Shown: positions 16,461 through 25,018 of the stretch, in pieces
How positions within the stretch are numbered: position 1 is the stretch's first letter
Layout of the letters: each line of letters begins with the position of its first letter
DNA from: Paenibacillus flagellatus
GTDB taxonomy: Bacteria > Bacillota > Bacilli > Paenibacillales > NBRC-103111
Assembly (NCBI RefSeq): GCF_003217775.1
Contig: NZ_QJVJ01000005.1
Location: 124,001-188,000 of the forward strand
Direction of reading: 5' to 3'
DNA: 64,000 bases
Translations under genes and position numbers: made by a program
Notes under the pieces: generated by a model
What the model was told of the DNA's origin: nothing
Databases searched by the model: none
The model's input: the letters and a program-made list of their open reading frames with translations, nothing else

Positions 16461-16937
16461 ATGGCCAAAACATCGATCGTTGCAGAACCGAATAAGCAGG
16501 AGATTGTGATTAGCCGGACGTTCGAAGCTCCCCGCGAGCTCGTCTTCCGGATGTGGACGGATCAAGCCTCCATTCCCGAATGGTGGGGACCGAGCGTCAT
16601 GACGACGGTCGTGGACAGCTTGGACGTCAAAAAAGGCGGCGTCTGGCGATACGTCCAACGGGATCCGGCCGGGAACGAGTACGCGCATAACGGCGTTTTT
16701 CACGAAGTGGCGGCGCCGGAACGGCTCGTCCATACGTACGAGTTCGAAGGCGTTCCGTCCGTCGGGCTGGTCACGGTCACGTTCGAGGAATTGGATGGAG
16801 GAAGAAGGACGAAACTGACGGAAACGTCCCTTTACCCTTCGGTCGAAGTACGCGACGGCGTGCTTCAATCGGGGATGACCGAGGGGGCGATGGAGCTGAT
16901 GGATCGGTTCGCCGACATTCTGGACAAACAGAAGTAA
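16461..16937 (+). CDS. SRPBCC (AHSA1-like) domain protein
   Basis: A 158-residue protein of the START/SRPBCC fold: ISRTFEAPRELVFRMWTD at the start, WWGPSVMTTVVDSLDVKKGG, and a C-terminal long helix after SGMTEGAMELMDRFADIL. These proteins have a deep hydrophobic cavity for a lipid-like ligand. Many are co-transcribed with an ArsR regulator, as here; function unknown. AAAAGGAG precedes the ATG. Confidence 0.87.
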   Translation: MAKTSIVAEPNKQEIVISRTFEAPRELVFRMWTDQASIPEWWGPSVMTTVVDSLDVKKGGVWRYVQRDPAGNEYAHNGVFHEVAAPERLVHTYEFEGVPSVGLVTVTFEELDGGRRTKLTETSLYPSVEVRDGVLQSGMTEGAMELMDRFADILDKQK

Positions 16938-16938
16938 G

Positions 16939-16964
16939 AACCGCCGGGGCTTCCCCCGACGGTT
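16939..16964. terminator. Hairpin between convergent SRPBCC and recG genes
   Basis: AACCGCCGGGG and CCCCGACGGTT pair (one mismatch) around CTTC, two bases after the SRPBCC stop codon. It is positioned to serve both converging transcripts, but neither strand has a T run, so it may only protect mRNA ends. Confidence 0.45.
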
Positions 16965-17003
16965 CAACGGATTAGTGCGTATAACGAACGGGACGGCGGC
17001 AGC

Positions 17004-19058
17004 TCAATCGAGCCGCTCCCCGTCGAAAATTTGCTCGCGCTGCAAAAACTCGCGCAGCGGCAGCATCTCCGCCGACGTCCAAAACTCCGGCGATGCGACC
17101 AGCTCGGCCGCGTCGTCGCGCGCCAGCTCCATGATATCGAAGTCGCTCATCATGTCGGCCAGCTTGAACTCCGGCAGCCCGCTCTGCTTCGTGCCGAAAA
17201 AGTCGCCGGGCCCGCGCAGCTCCAAATCGCGGCGGGCGATCTCGAAGCCGTCGTTCGTCTCCGTCATGACGCGCAGCCTCTCCTTCGCCGTCTCGTTTTT
17301 CGGATCGGCGATCAGGATGCAGTGCGATTGATGCTCGCCCCGGCCGACCCGGCCGCGCAGCTGGTGAAGCTGCGACAACCCGAACCGGACGGCGTCGTAG
17401 ATGACCATGACCGTTGCGTTCGGCACGTCGACCCCGACCTCGATGACGGTCGTCGAGACGAGCACCTGGACTTCGTTCTCCTTGAACGCGCGCATGACCT
17501 CGTCCTTCTCCTGCGTCGACATCCGTCCGTGCAGCAGGCCGACGCGGAATTCCGGGAAGGCGTGGGACAGCTGGGCGTGGACGTCGAGCGCGTTCTGCAC
17601 GTCCAGCTTCTCCGATTCCTCGATGAGCGGACAGATGACGTACGCCTGCCGCCCGGCCGACACTTCGCCGCGGATGAAGCCGATGACGCGCTCCAGCTTG
17701 TCGTGGCCGACCGCGTACGTCTTGATCGGCTTCCGCCCTTGCGGCAGCTCGCGCAGCGTCGACACGTCGAGGTCGCCGAAGGCGGTAATGGCGAGCGTCC
17801 GCGGAATCGGCGTCGCCGTCATCGTCAGCACGTCCGGGTTCATTCCTTTTCGCCGCAGGACGGTGCGCTGGTTGACGCCGAACCGGTGCTGCTCGTCCGT
17901 CACGACGAGACCGAGCTTGCGGAACAGGACGTCGTCCTGGATGAGCGCATGGGTGCCGACGACGACGTCTATGAGCCCCATATGAAGCGAGGCGATGACG
18001 TCCCGGCGCTGCCGGTCGGTCAAGCTGCCGGTCAGCAGGCCGACGACGATGCCGTACGGCTCGTACAGCCGCTCCAGCGACCGCTTGTGCTGCTCGGCCA
18101 ATATTTCGGTCGGCACCATGAGCGCGCCCTGGCAGCCCGCCTTTACCGTCGCGAACAGCGCCGCCGCGGCCACGACTGTCTTGCCCGCGCCGACGTCGCC
18201 CTGCAGAAGCCGGTTCATGCAGTACGGCTCCTTCAGGTCGTGCAAAATTTCGCCGATAACCTTTTTCTGCGAATCGGTCAGCTTGAACGGAAGCCCGCGG
18301 ACGAAGTTGCGGACGTCCTCGTTGTCGAACTCGTGGGCGACGCCGTCGGCGCGCTTGCGCTGGATGGCGCGGAACGCGTGCAGCTTCAGCTGGAAGAAGA
18401 ACAGTTCCTCGTAGACGAGCCTCCGGCGCGCCTGCTTGCCCTCCTCGACGTCGTCGGGATGATGGATCCGGTAGATCGCCTGCTTGCGCGGCATGAAGCC
18501 GTACTTGTCGACGAGCGGCCTCGGCAGCGCCTCGGCGACGAGATCGCCGAACTGGGCGATGCCCTGCTGCACCGTCTTCCGCATCCAATTTTGCGTAATG
18601 GCCCCCGTTACCGAATAAACCGGTTGAAGCGTCCCGGATCGGGACGTGCTGCCGCCCGGAAACTCCGATTCGGAGACGGTCAGCTGCTGCCGGCGGCCGT
18701 CCCATTTGCCCGTCAGGACGATTTCCTGTCCCGGCTTCAGCCGATCCTTCAGAAAGTGCCGGTTGAACCAGACGGCGGTTATAAACAGCGGGTCGGCATA
18801 TACTTTGCAGGACATGCGCGATTTGCTGCGCCCGTACATTTGCACGGACGGCTCGCTATACAGCTTGCCCTGAATCGTTACTTTTTCCCCGTCCTTCACG
18901 CCGGTCAAGTCGCGAATCCGGTAGTCTTCGTACCGGAACGGATAATATTCGAGCAGCTTGGCGACCGAATCGATGCCGAGCGTCTCGAGCTCCTTCGCCT
19001 TGGCCGGCGTGACGCCTTTGACGGCGCGGACGGACATCGCGTGCAGGCCGGCACTCAT
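17004..19058 (-). CDS. recG: ATP-dependent DNA helicase RecG
   Basis: A 684-residue helicase, the usual RecG length. The N-terminal wedge/OB domain (residues about 1-210) is followed by the SF2 motor: Walker A LLQGDVGAGKTVVAAAAL, DEQHRFG (motif II), TMTATPIPRTLA (motif III), and the C-terminal QLRGRVGRGEHQSHCILI (motif VI). RecG rewinds stalled replication forks and branch-migrates Holliday junctions. The start at 19058 overlaps the degV stop as ATGA. In B. subtilis recG also closes the block that follows fakA. Confidence 0.97.
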   Translation of the reverse strand: MSAGLHAMSVRAVKGVTPAKAKELETLGIDSVAKLLEYYPFRYEDYRIRDLTGVKDGEKVTIQGKLYSEPSVQMYGRSKSRMSCKVYADPLFITAVWFNRHFLKDRLKPGQEIVLTGKWDGRRQQLTVSESEFPGGSTSRSGTLQPVYSVTGAITQNWMRKTVQQGIAQFGDLVAEALPRPLVDKYGFMPRKQAIYRIHHPDDVEEGKQARRRLVYEELFFFQLKLHAFRAIQRKRADGVAHEFDNEDVRNFVRGLPFKLTDSQKKVIGEILHDLKEPYCMNRLLQGDVGAGKTVVAAAALFATVKAGCQGALMVPTEILAEQHKRSLERLYEPYGIVVGLLTGSLTDRQRRDVIASLHMGLIDVVVGTHALIQDDVLFRKLGLVVTDEQHRFGVNQRTVLRRKGMNPDVLTMTATPIPRTLAITAFGDLDVSTLRELPQGRKPIKTYAVGHDKLERVIGFIRGEVSAGRQAYVICPLIEESEKLDVQNALDVHAQLSHAFPEFRVGLLHGRMSTQEKDEVMRAFKENEVQVLVSTTVIEVGVDVPNATVMVIYDAVRFGLSQLHQLRGRVGRGEHQSHCILIADPKNETAKERLRVMTETNDGFEIARRDLELRGPGDFFGTKQSGLPEFKLADMMSDFDIMELARDDAAELVASPEFWTSAEMLPLREFLQREQIFDGERLD

Positions 19059-19909
19059 GACGCCGGAACGACGAACACCGCAAGCACTCCGGGACCCGTA
19101 TGGGCGCCGACGACCGGGCCGACTTCGGCGTACGTCATCTGCGTAATGTTGAACTGCTCCCGCAGCAGCGCGGCGAATTCGTTCGCCGCCTCCTCCGCCT
19201 GACCGTGCGCAACCGTCATGTGCAGCTCGCGGTCGCCGAACTCTTCCTTCAGCATCTCGACGATGCGCCCCATCGCCTTCTTATGCCCCCGCACCTTGTC
19301 CACCGAGGCGACTTCCCCGTCGTCGTCGATCGTCAGAATCGGCTTGATGTTGAGCAGCGAGCCGAACAGCGCGGCCGCCTTGCCGATGCGTCCGCCCTTC
19401 TGCAAATATTCGAGCGTGCCGACGAGGAAATAAATGCGCGTCTCCCGGCGCAGCTTCGCGACCAGCTCCAAAATCTGCTCCTTGCTCTTGCCTTCCCGCG
19501 CCGCCTTGGCCGCTTCGACGACGAGCAGGCCGATGCCGTAGGACGCCGACTTCGAATCGACGACCGAGACGTCCCCTTTGTCCTCGAGCAGCGACTTCGC
19601 CAGGACGGCCGACTGGTACGTGCCGCTTACCGCCGACGACAGATGGATCGAGACGACCGACGTGTCCGGCTCGTCCGCCGCCCGCTTGTACGCTTCGAGG
19701 AAATCGACCGGGGACGGCTGCGACGTCGTCGGCATCGCGGACGCGCTTTTCAATTTATCGTAAAATTCGTTCGCTTGGATCGTGACGGCGTCGTAAAACG
19801 TCTCCGTCCCGAAATGAACTTTCAGCGGCACCATCTCGATGCCGTACTGCTTCCGGACCGCCTCCGGAATATCGGACGTGCTGTCCGTCACTATCCGGAC
19901 GTTCGCCAT
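19055..19909 (-). CDS. DegV family fatty-acid-binding protein (FakB-like)
   Basis: A 284-residue DegV protein. It has the family start VRIVTDSTSDIPEAV, TTSQPSPVDFLEAYK, and SIHLSSAVSGTYQSA, which line the fatty-acid pocket in FakB proteins. FakB presents exogenous fatty acids to the kinase FakA. Its position directly after fakA (35-base gap) and overlap with recG by 3 bases supports a FakA-FakB unit. GGAAGGGAG precedes the ATG at 19909. In B. subtilis this place is taken by sdaAB-sdaAA. Whether it binds saturated or unsaturated acids cannot be told. Confidence 0.9.
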   Translation of the reverse strand: MANVRIVTDSTSDIPEAVRKQYGIEMVPLKVHFGTETFYDAVTIQANEFYDKLKSASAMPTTSQPSPVDFLEAYKRAADEPDTSVVSIHLSSAVSGTYQSAVLAKSLLEDKGDVSVVDSKSASYGIGLLVVEAAKAAREGKSKEQILELVAKLRRETRIYFLVGTLEYLQKGGRIGKAAALFGSLLNIKPILTIDDDGEVASVDKVRGHKKAMGRIVEMLKEEFGDRELHMTVAHGQAEEAANEFAALLREQFNITQMTYAEVGPVVGAHTGPGVLAVFVVPAS

Positions 19910-19944
19910 CGGAGCACTCCCTTCCGTATGATCGCCTCGCCGCT

Positions 19945-21687
19945 TCATTCGACGGCGATCAAGTAACTGTATACCGGCTGCCCGCCGGGATGCACCTCAA
20001 GCTCGGCGTCGGGGTACGCTTCCTCCACGTACGCCGCGATCGCCGCGGTGACCGGCTCGGACGCCTCCGCTCCGGTCAGAATCGTCACGACTTCCCCGCC
20101 GCCCGCCATCATGTCGTCGATCAGCCTGCTGCAGGCGGCGAGCAGGTCCGGCGTCGAGACGACGATATGCCCGTCCCGGATGCCGAGATAGTCGCCGGCG
20201 CGAATGTCCATGCCGTCGATTTGCGAATCGCGCACCGCATGCGTCACTTGACCCGACCGGACGCGCGCGACCGCCTCCTCCATCGACTCGGCGTTGCGCT
20301 CCGCCGTCGCGTTCGCCCGGAAGGCGAGCAGCGCGGCCATCCCTTGCGGGATCGTCTTCGTCGGCACGACGACGACGCGGCGGTCGGTCATGTCGCAAGC
20401 CTGCTTCGCCGCCAGCACGATATTCGAATTGTTCGGCAGGACGAATACGGTATCCGCGTCGACGCGCCGGATCGCGCCTACGATGTCTTCCGTGCTCGGG
20501 TTCATCGTCTGGCCGCCGGACAGGACGACGTCCGCGCCCAAGCTTTCGAAGATGGCGGCGACGCCGTCTCCGGCCGCGACCGCGACGAACCCGAACGGCT
20601 TGGACGGCTTCGCCGGTCCGGCCGATCCGGCGTCGTCGTCCGCTGCGGCCGCCCGCACTTCCGCCGTCGACGGGGACTCGTCCTCGACGATATGGGCGTG
20701 CTGCTCGCGCATATTCTCGATTTTGATCTTCACCAGCTCGCCGAACCGCTGCGCCGCGGTCAGCACCTCGCCGGGCCGCTCCGCGTGCAGGTGCACCTTG
20801 ACGAGCTCGTCGTCCGCGACGACGAGCACCGAGTCGCCGTACCCCGACAGCTCGCCGCGGAACGCCGCCTCGTCGAAGACGGCGCCGGGCGTCTTGCCCG
20901 GCTCGAGCCGGACCATGAATTCGGTGCAGTAGCCGAATTCGATATCTTCCGTCGCCATATGCGACTGCGCCTTTTTGCGATCGGACGCGCCGTGTCCGGG
21001 CATCGTTCCCGCTTCGGCGAACGGCGCGGGCCGGGACGGCGATACGGGCTCATACGCCGGCGCCTCTCCCGAAAGCGCCGCGACGAAGCCCTCGTAAATG
21101 CAGACGAGCCCTTGCCCGCCCGCGTCGACGACGCCGACCTGCTTCAGCACCGGCAGCTGCTCGGGCGTCTTCGCGAGCGCCTCCTTCGCCTTGGCCAGCA
21201 CCTCGTCCATCAGCTCGGCGATATCGCCGTCGCGGCGGACGGAGGCGACCGCATGCTTGGCCGCCTCGCGGGCGACGGTCAAAATCGTCCCCTCCACCGG
21301 CTTGACGACCGCTTTATAGGCCGTATCGACGCCGCTTTGGAGCGCCGCCGCGAATTGCGCGGCGTCGATCTCCTCCGCATCCTGGATCGCTTTGGCGAAG
21401 CCTCGGAACAATTGCGACAGGATTACCCCGGAGTTGCCGCGGGCGCCCATGAGCAGCCCTTTCGACAGCGCTTCGGCCGACTTGCCGATATGCGGCGACG
21501 TCTTGCGGCGAAGCTCCTTCGCGCCGGAAGCGAGCGTCAGGTTCATGTTCGTTCCCGTATCGCCGTCGGGAACGGGAAAGACGTTCAGCGCGTTGACGTT
21601 CTCCGCGTTGGCATGAAGATGTTCGGCGCCTTTAATGATCATGCTGGCAAAATTTGGTCCATTTAGCGTATTAAAGCGCTTACTCAA
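19945..21687 (-). CDS. fakA: Fatty acid kinase subunit FakA (DAK1/DegV-linked, YloV)
   Basis: A 580-residue protein with an N-terminal DhaL-type ATP-binding domain (NVFPVPDGDTGTNMNLTLAS with the Mg-binding aspartates, KGLLMGARGNSGVILSQLFR), a middle region, and a C-terminal DhaK-like domain (GFVAVAAGDGVAAIFESLGA, VFVLPNNSNIVLAAKQACD). It phosphorylates fatty acids bound to FakB for phospholipid synthesis. The start is a TTG at 21687, 7 bases after GGAAGGGG; no ATG lies at a suitable place. The partner degV gene follows. It is co-transcribed with asp23. Confidence 0.93.
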   Translation of the reverse strand: MSKRFNTLNGPNFASMIIKGAEHLHANAENVNALNVFPVPDGDTGTNMNLTLASGAKELRRKTSPHIGKSAEALSKGLLMGARGNSGVILSQLFRGFAKAIQDAEEIDAAQFAAALQSGVDTAYKAVVKPVEGTILTVAREAAKHAVASVRRDGDIAELMDEVLAKAKEALAKTPEQLPVLKQVGVVDAGGQGLVCIYEGFVAALSGEAPAYEPVSPSRPAPFAEAGTMPGHGASDRKKAQSHMATEDIEFGYCTEFMVRLEPGKTPGAVFDEAAFRGELSGYGDSVLVVADDELVKVHLHAERPGEVLTAAQRFGELVKIKIENMREQHAHIVEDESPSTAEVRAAAADDDAGSAGPAKPSKPFGFVAVAAGDGVAAIFESLGADVVLSGGQTMNPSTEDIVGAIRRVDADTVFVLPNNSNIVLAAKQACDMTDRRVVVVPTKTIPQGMAALLAFRANATAERNAESMEEAVARVRSGQVTHAVRDSQIDGMDIRAGDYLGIRDGHIVVSTPDLLAACSRLIDDMMAGGGEVVTILTGAEASEPVTAAIAAYVEEAYPDAELEVHPGGQPVYSYLIAVE

Positions 21688-21737
21688 AAAAGATCCCCTT
21701 CCTGTCGAAAAAATGCCGGCTCGCCGATCGCGATCGG

Positions 21738-22097
21738 TCAGCGGGCGATGCGTACCCCTTGTACGATAATGTGCACGAAATCGACCTTCAGTCCGACGAC
21801 ATCGTTCAGCACGTATTTCACTTTGGACTGCACGTTGTGGGCCACCTCGGAAATTTTCGTTCCGTAGCTGACGATGATGTGCAGATCGATATGTACGCCG
21901 TCCGGCTCGGTACGGACTTCGACGCCCCGGCTCAAGTTTTCCCGGCCGAGCAGCTCGGCGATGCCGTCCTTCAGCTGCTTGCGCGAAGCCATGCCGACGA
22001 GTCCGTAGCAATCGAGCGCGGCCGAGCCCGCGATGACCGAGATCACCTCGTTCGATACGAATATTTTGCCGCATTCGCCGTCGATTTGCATGGGCAT
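21738..22097 (-). CDS. yloU: Asp23/Gls24 family envelope stress response protein (YloU)
   Basis: A 119-residue Asp23/Gls24 protein: GKIFVSNEVISVIAGSAA, CYGLVGMASRKQLKDGI, and HIDLHIIVSYGTKISEVAHN. A longer frame reaches an ATG at 22220, but that codon coincides with the predicted transcription start, while GGAGGGGATCGCC precedes the ATG at 22097, giving the usual family length. It is the first gene of the fakA operon as in B. subtilis (yloU-yloV). The exact function is unknown; homologues localise near the membrane and influence envelope stress. Confidence 0.93.
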   Translation of the reverse strand: MPMQIDGECGKIFVSNEVISVIAGSAALDCYGLVGMASRKQLKDGIAELLGRENLSRGVEVRTEPDGVHIDLHIIVSYGTKISEVAHNVQSKVKYVLNDVVGLKVDFVHIIVQGVRIAR

Positions 22098-22223
22098 GGC
22101 GATCCCCTCCGGTTCGATGGTTGTGAGCGATAGTATTAGGTCGGCGGCGACGCCGGCCGGAGCCGAAGCCGGCTCGGCGGTCGTGCTGCCGAACGTGCCT
22201 CCTGAAACGGTTGCTACCATTTT

Positions 22224-22252
22224 ACTATAATCGACAAAAGAAATAAATGCAA
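22224..22252 (-). promoter_or_regulatory. SigA promoter of the asp23-fakA operon
   Basis: On the minus strand TTGCAT (22252-22247) and TATAGT (22229-22224) are 17 bases apart. The predicted leader is about 120 bases long and GC-rich before the asp23 start codon; no known riboswitch was recognised in it. Confidence 0.75.
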
Positions 22253-22270
22253 AAACCGCTCCAACCGGAA

Positions 22271-22300
22271 TTGACGGCCCCTTGCCGCATATGCTAATAT
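22271..22300 (+). promoter_or_regulatory. SigA promoter of rpmB
   Basis: TTGACG (22271-22276) and TAATAT (22295-22300) are separated by 18 bases, 47 bases before the rpmB start. It is divergent from the asp23 promoter. Confidence 0.72.
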
Positions 22301-22346
22301 ATTGGGGTATGTGTTCGGTATAGTTGCTTTACAGGAGGTGTAATTC

Positions 22347-22535
22347 ATGGCCCGCAAATGTTTCATTACCGGTAAAAGCCCGCGCCAAGGCAACCACGTG
22401 TCCCACGCCAACAACAAGAACAAACGCACTTGGGGCGTTAACGTGCAAAAAGTCCGCATCATGGTGAACGGCAAGCCGAAGCGCGTTTACGTAAGCGCCC
22501 GCGCTCTGAAATCCGGACTCGTCGAGCGCGTGTAA
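22347..22535 (+). CDS. rpmB: 50S ribosomal protein L28
   Basis: A 62-residue basic protein with L28 hallmarks: [19 protein letters not shown] and [20 protein letters not shown]. It is a small component of the large ribosomal subunit. CAGGAGGTG lies 8 bases before the ATG. It is a single-gene transcript with its own promoter and terminator, reading opposite to all neighbours, as in related Firmicutes where it sits between spoVM and yloU. Confidence 0.97.
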   Translation: MARKCFITGKSPRQGNHVSHANNKNKRTWGVNVQKVRIMVNGKPKRVYVSARALKSGLVERV

Positions 22536-22582
22536 GTCCGAATCGCATGGCGTTACCGCCTTGCGCAATGAGCCGAATAGAC

Positions 22583-22613
22583 AAAAAGCACCCGATTCTA
22601 GGTGCTTTTTTTT
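22583..22613. terminator. Bidirectional terminator between rpmB and spoVM
   Basis: AGCACC and GGTGCT form a stem flanked by five A and eight T residues, so it works for rpmB on the plus strand and for spoVM on the minus strand. The remaining bases of the gap 22614-22819 hold nothing recognisable. Confidence 0.92.
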
Positions 22614-22819
22614 CGTTGAACGGCCGTTTTCCGGCCCCCGGGCGAGGACCGGACCCGCTTGGACAATATTCCGCCGCAGCTTGAAGCGAGGGCAGACCGG
22701 CAGGCTTGGACCGGGAAAGCCGCGACGAACGGCGTCCGTAAGTATGCTTGTTGTCGTTCCCTTCACCGGCATGGTCGAAAAAACACCCGGCGCAGATCGC
22801 GCTATGTCCGGGCGGCCGA

Positions 22820-22900
22820 CTAGCTTTTGCTGAACGAGTTCAAAATCGCCTTCACGACACCGCCCAAAAACTTCGGTAGCTTGATCGTATAAAATTTCAT
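22820..22900 (-). CDS. spoVM: Stage V sporulation protein M
   Basis: A 26-codon gene. The product starts MKFYTIKLPKFLGGVVKAIL and continues NSFSKS, nearly identical to the 26-residue SpoVM of B. subtilis. SpoVM is an amphipathic helix that recognises the convex forespore membrane and anchors SpoIVA for coat assembly; it also interacts with FtsH. The proline at residue 9 that is important for curvature sensing is present. AGGGAGGGG precedes the ATG. Its place between rpe and rpmB is conserved. No certain mother-cell promoter was identified. Confidence 0.97.
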   Translation of the reverse strand: MKFYTIKLPKFLGGVVKAILNSFSKS

Positions 22901-23033
22901 TTCTACCCCTCCCTCGCATGTTCCGCACGGCCACGAACGCCCGCCTGCCGTCTGTCCCTCATCCTTGCGCCGCCGCGCGGATTCACCTTATGTCTTTAGT
23001 ATATTCGCCGCTGCGGAAAAGGTGATACCCGAA

Positions 23034-23066
23034 CAAAAAAACTACAAGAGCGGCAACTCTTGTAGT
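23034..23066 (-). terminator. Terminator of the rsmB-rpe transcription unit
   Basis: ACTACAAGAG and CTCTTGTAGT form a perfect 10-bp stem around CGGCAA, followed on the minus strand by seven T residues. It follows the small membrane protein gene by 43 bases and closes the long transcript that began upstream of rlmN. Confidence 0.93.
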
Positions 23067-23109
23067 CATCTATATGCGGGCATGCGGGAAAAGATGCCAG
23101 CGGCATGGC

Positions 23110-23388
23110 TCACGGCTCCACTTTCAATCCCGGCGGCTCCAGATTCAAAATCGGGATTTTGCCGAGCGCGACATAAACAACGGTCAGTAGGAGCCAAAAG
23201 ACGAGTGACGTCAGGACGAATCCGATCCGCAGCCCTTTCGATTCGAAGTTTTTGAAGTAATAGATGCCGACGAACAATGCGCCCAGCGAATATATGTAAC
23301 GGAAAATCGAATAATCATGCCACGAAAAAATAAGCAGCAAGTGGCCGGCCAAAAAGCTGCAGACGAGCAGCCAAAGCGTCTTCCTCAA
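23110..23388 (-). CDS. Small three-helix membrane protein of unknown function
   Basis: A 92-residue hydrophobic protein with three predicted membrane helices: LWLLVCSFLAGHLLLIFSW, a central FRYIYSLGALFVGIYYF, and GFVLTSLVFWLLLTVVYVAL. No family was recognised. The start is TTG at 23388, 9 bases after AAAGGAGG. It follows rpe and precedes the operon terminator, in the place where B. subtilis has thiN (yloS). Its co-transcription with prkC-rsgA-rpe is clear from position, but no role can be stated. Confidence 0.8.
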   Translation of the reverse strand: MRKTLWLLVCSFLAGHLLLIFSWHDYSIFRYIYSLGALFVGIYYFKNFESKGLRIGFVLTSLVFWLLLTVVYVALGKIPILNLEPPGLKVEP

Positions 23389-23434
23389 CGGGCGCCCCCT
23401 CCTTTCCCGCTTTCGTCAAGCGTCGAGTGCGGCG

Positions 23435-24088
23435 TCAGCCGCGTATGCGGGCGATCGCCTCGCGGCGGTCCGGCTGCCCGAACACGGCGCTGCCGGCGAC
23501 GAGAACGTTCGCGCCCGCCTGCTTGACGAGCGGCGCGGTCTCCTCGTTGACGCCGCCGTCGACCTCGACGTGGACGCCGGCAAGGCCGCGTTCGTCCAGC
23601 AGGCGGCGAAGCGCCGCGATTTTCGGAACGGCCGAGCCGATGAACCGCTGTCCGCCGAAGCCGGGATTCACCGTCATGAGCAGGACGAGGTCGACGTCCT
23701 CGACGATATGCTCGAGCGTCGAGAGCGGCGTCGCCGGGTTGAGCACGACGCCCGCCTTGGCCCCTTCGCTCTTGATCAACTGCACCGTCCGGTGCAAATG
23801 CGCGCAAGCCTCGATGTGCACGGAAATATAATCCGCGCCCGCTTGGGCGAAGGCGCGGACGTACTCGTCCGGCCGTTCGATCATCAAATGCACGTCGAGC
23901 GGCAGCTTCGTGTGCGGCCGGATCGCCTGCACGATCGGCGGCCCCAGCGTAATGTTCGGCACGAAATGGCCGTCCATGACGTCGACGTGAATCCAGTCGG
24001 CCCCGCCCCGCTCGACGTCCGCGATCTCCTCGCCCAACCGGGCGAAATCGGCGGATAAGATCGAAGGCGCGATCAGCAAATCGGGCAT
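23435..24088 (-). CDS. rpe: Ribulose-phosphate 3-epimerase
   Basis: A 217-residue TIM-barrel enzyme interconverting ribulose 5-phosphate and xylulose 5-phosphate in the pentose phosphate pathway. Visible are [17 protein letters not shown], the metal-binding [38 protein letters not shown] with the phosphate-gripping loop, and VEVDGGVN. It follows rsgA by three bases and has the usual length. Confidence 0.97.
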   Translation of the reverse strand: MPDLLIAPSILSADFARLGEEIADVERGGADWIHVDVMDGHFVPNITLGPPIVQAIRPHTKLPLDVHLMIERPDEYVRAFAQAGADYISVHIEACAHLHRTVQLIKSEGAKAGVVLNPATPLSTLEHIVEDVDLVLLMTVNPGFGGQRFIGSAVPKIAALRRLLDERGLAGVHVEVDGGVNEETAPLVKQAGANVLVAGSAVFGQPDRREAIARIRG

Positions 24089-24091
24089 CCG

Positions 24092-25018
24092 TCAATACCT
24101 CCGTTTCCGTTCTTTCATTTCCTGCAAAAAGACGAGGTAATGCTTGTACCGGGTCGGCGCGACGTCGCCGCTCTCCACGGCGGCGATCACTTGGCAGCCC
24201 GGCTCGTGCTGGTGGAGGCAGCCGCGGAATTTGCAGCCGGACGCGATCCGCTTCATTTCCGCGAAGCAGCCGGACAGCTCCTCGGCTTCCATCTGCAGGA
24301 AGTCGAGCTGGCTGAAGCCGGGCGTATCGGCCACGAGCCCGCCGCCGCTTCCTTCCAGCGCGATCAGCTCGACGTGACGGGTTGTATGCTTGCCCCGGCC
24401 GAGCTTCGAGCTGATTTCGTTCGTCTCGAGCGTCAAGCCGGGGACGAGGGCGTTCAGCAGCGACGACTTGCCGACGCCGGACTGCCCGGAGAAGACGCTG
24501 ATGCGTCCCGCCAGCCGGGCGCGCACGTCGTCGAGCCCTTCGCCCGAGGCGGTGCTCGTCGCGATGACCGTATAGCCGATCCGCTCGTACAGCCGCTTCA
24601 CGTCGTCGACGGCCATCGGCTCCTGCCCGGACGCGAGCTCCGCCGTATCGGCGTCTTCAAGCAAGTCGCGCTTCGTGAGGCAGATGACCGTCTCGAGCCC
24701 CGCCCGCTCCGTATGCACGAGAAACTTGTCGAGCAGCTGCAGGTTCAGCGCCGGCTCGGTCAGCGAAAACGCGAGCACCGCCTGGTCGACGTTCGCCACC
24801 GGCGGACGGATCAGCTCCGTGGAGCGCGGCAAAATTTCGTCGACCGTCCCTTCCCCGTTCTCTGTCACTTCGTAGACGACGCGGTCCCCGACGAGCGGGG
24901 AGACGCCCTTCTTCTTGAAAATGCCGCGCGCCCGGCATTGGAGCGGCTTGGAGCCGGATTCCGCCGGCCGGACGTAATAGTAGCCGCTCAACGCTTTTAC
25001 GATAACGCCTTCGGGCAT
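24092..25018 (-). CDS. rsgA: Ribosome small subunit GTPase RsgA
   Basis: A 308-residue circularly permuted GTPase that helps 30S subunit maturation. The N-terminal OB domain (residues 1-65) is followed by G4 CLTKRDLL, G1 GQSGVGKSSLLNAL, switch I with KLGRGKHTTRHVEL, G3 DTPGF, and a C-terminal zinc site with Cys-x4-Cys-x-His (CKFRGCLHQHEPGC). The start follows the prkC stop as TGAATG. In B. subtilis RsgA (CpgA) is a PrkC substrate, which fits the gene order. Confidence 0.96.
   Translation of the reverse strand: MPEGVIVKALSGYYYVRPAESGSKPLQCRARGIFKKKGVSPLVGDRVVYEVTENGEGTVDEILPRSTELIRPPVANVDQAVLAFSLTEPALNLQLLDKFLVHTERAGLETVICLTKRDLLEDADTAELASGQEPMAVDDVKRLYERIGYTVIATSTASGEGLDDVRARLAGRISVFSGQSGVGKSSLLNALVPGLTLETNEISSKLGRGKHTTRHVELIALEGSGGGLVADTPGFSQLDFLQMEAEELSGCFAEMKRIASGCKFRGCLHQHEPGCQVIAAVESGDVAPTRYKHYLVFLQEMKERKRRY

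Noticed and set aside
21671-21687. cre-like AGTAAGCGCTTTAA at the fakA start
   Set aside because: It lies in the first codons of fakA inside an operon and is explained by the coding sequence; two consensus positions fail.
22098-22220. 41-codon N-terminal extension of the Asp23 protein
   Set aside because: Its ATG coincides with the predicted transcription start and lacks a ribosome binding site, whereas the ATG at 22097 has one and gives the family length.
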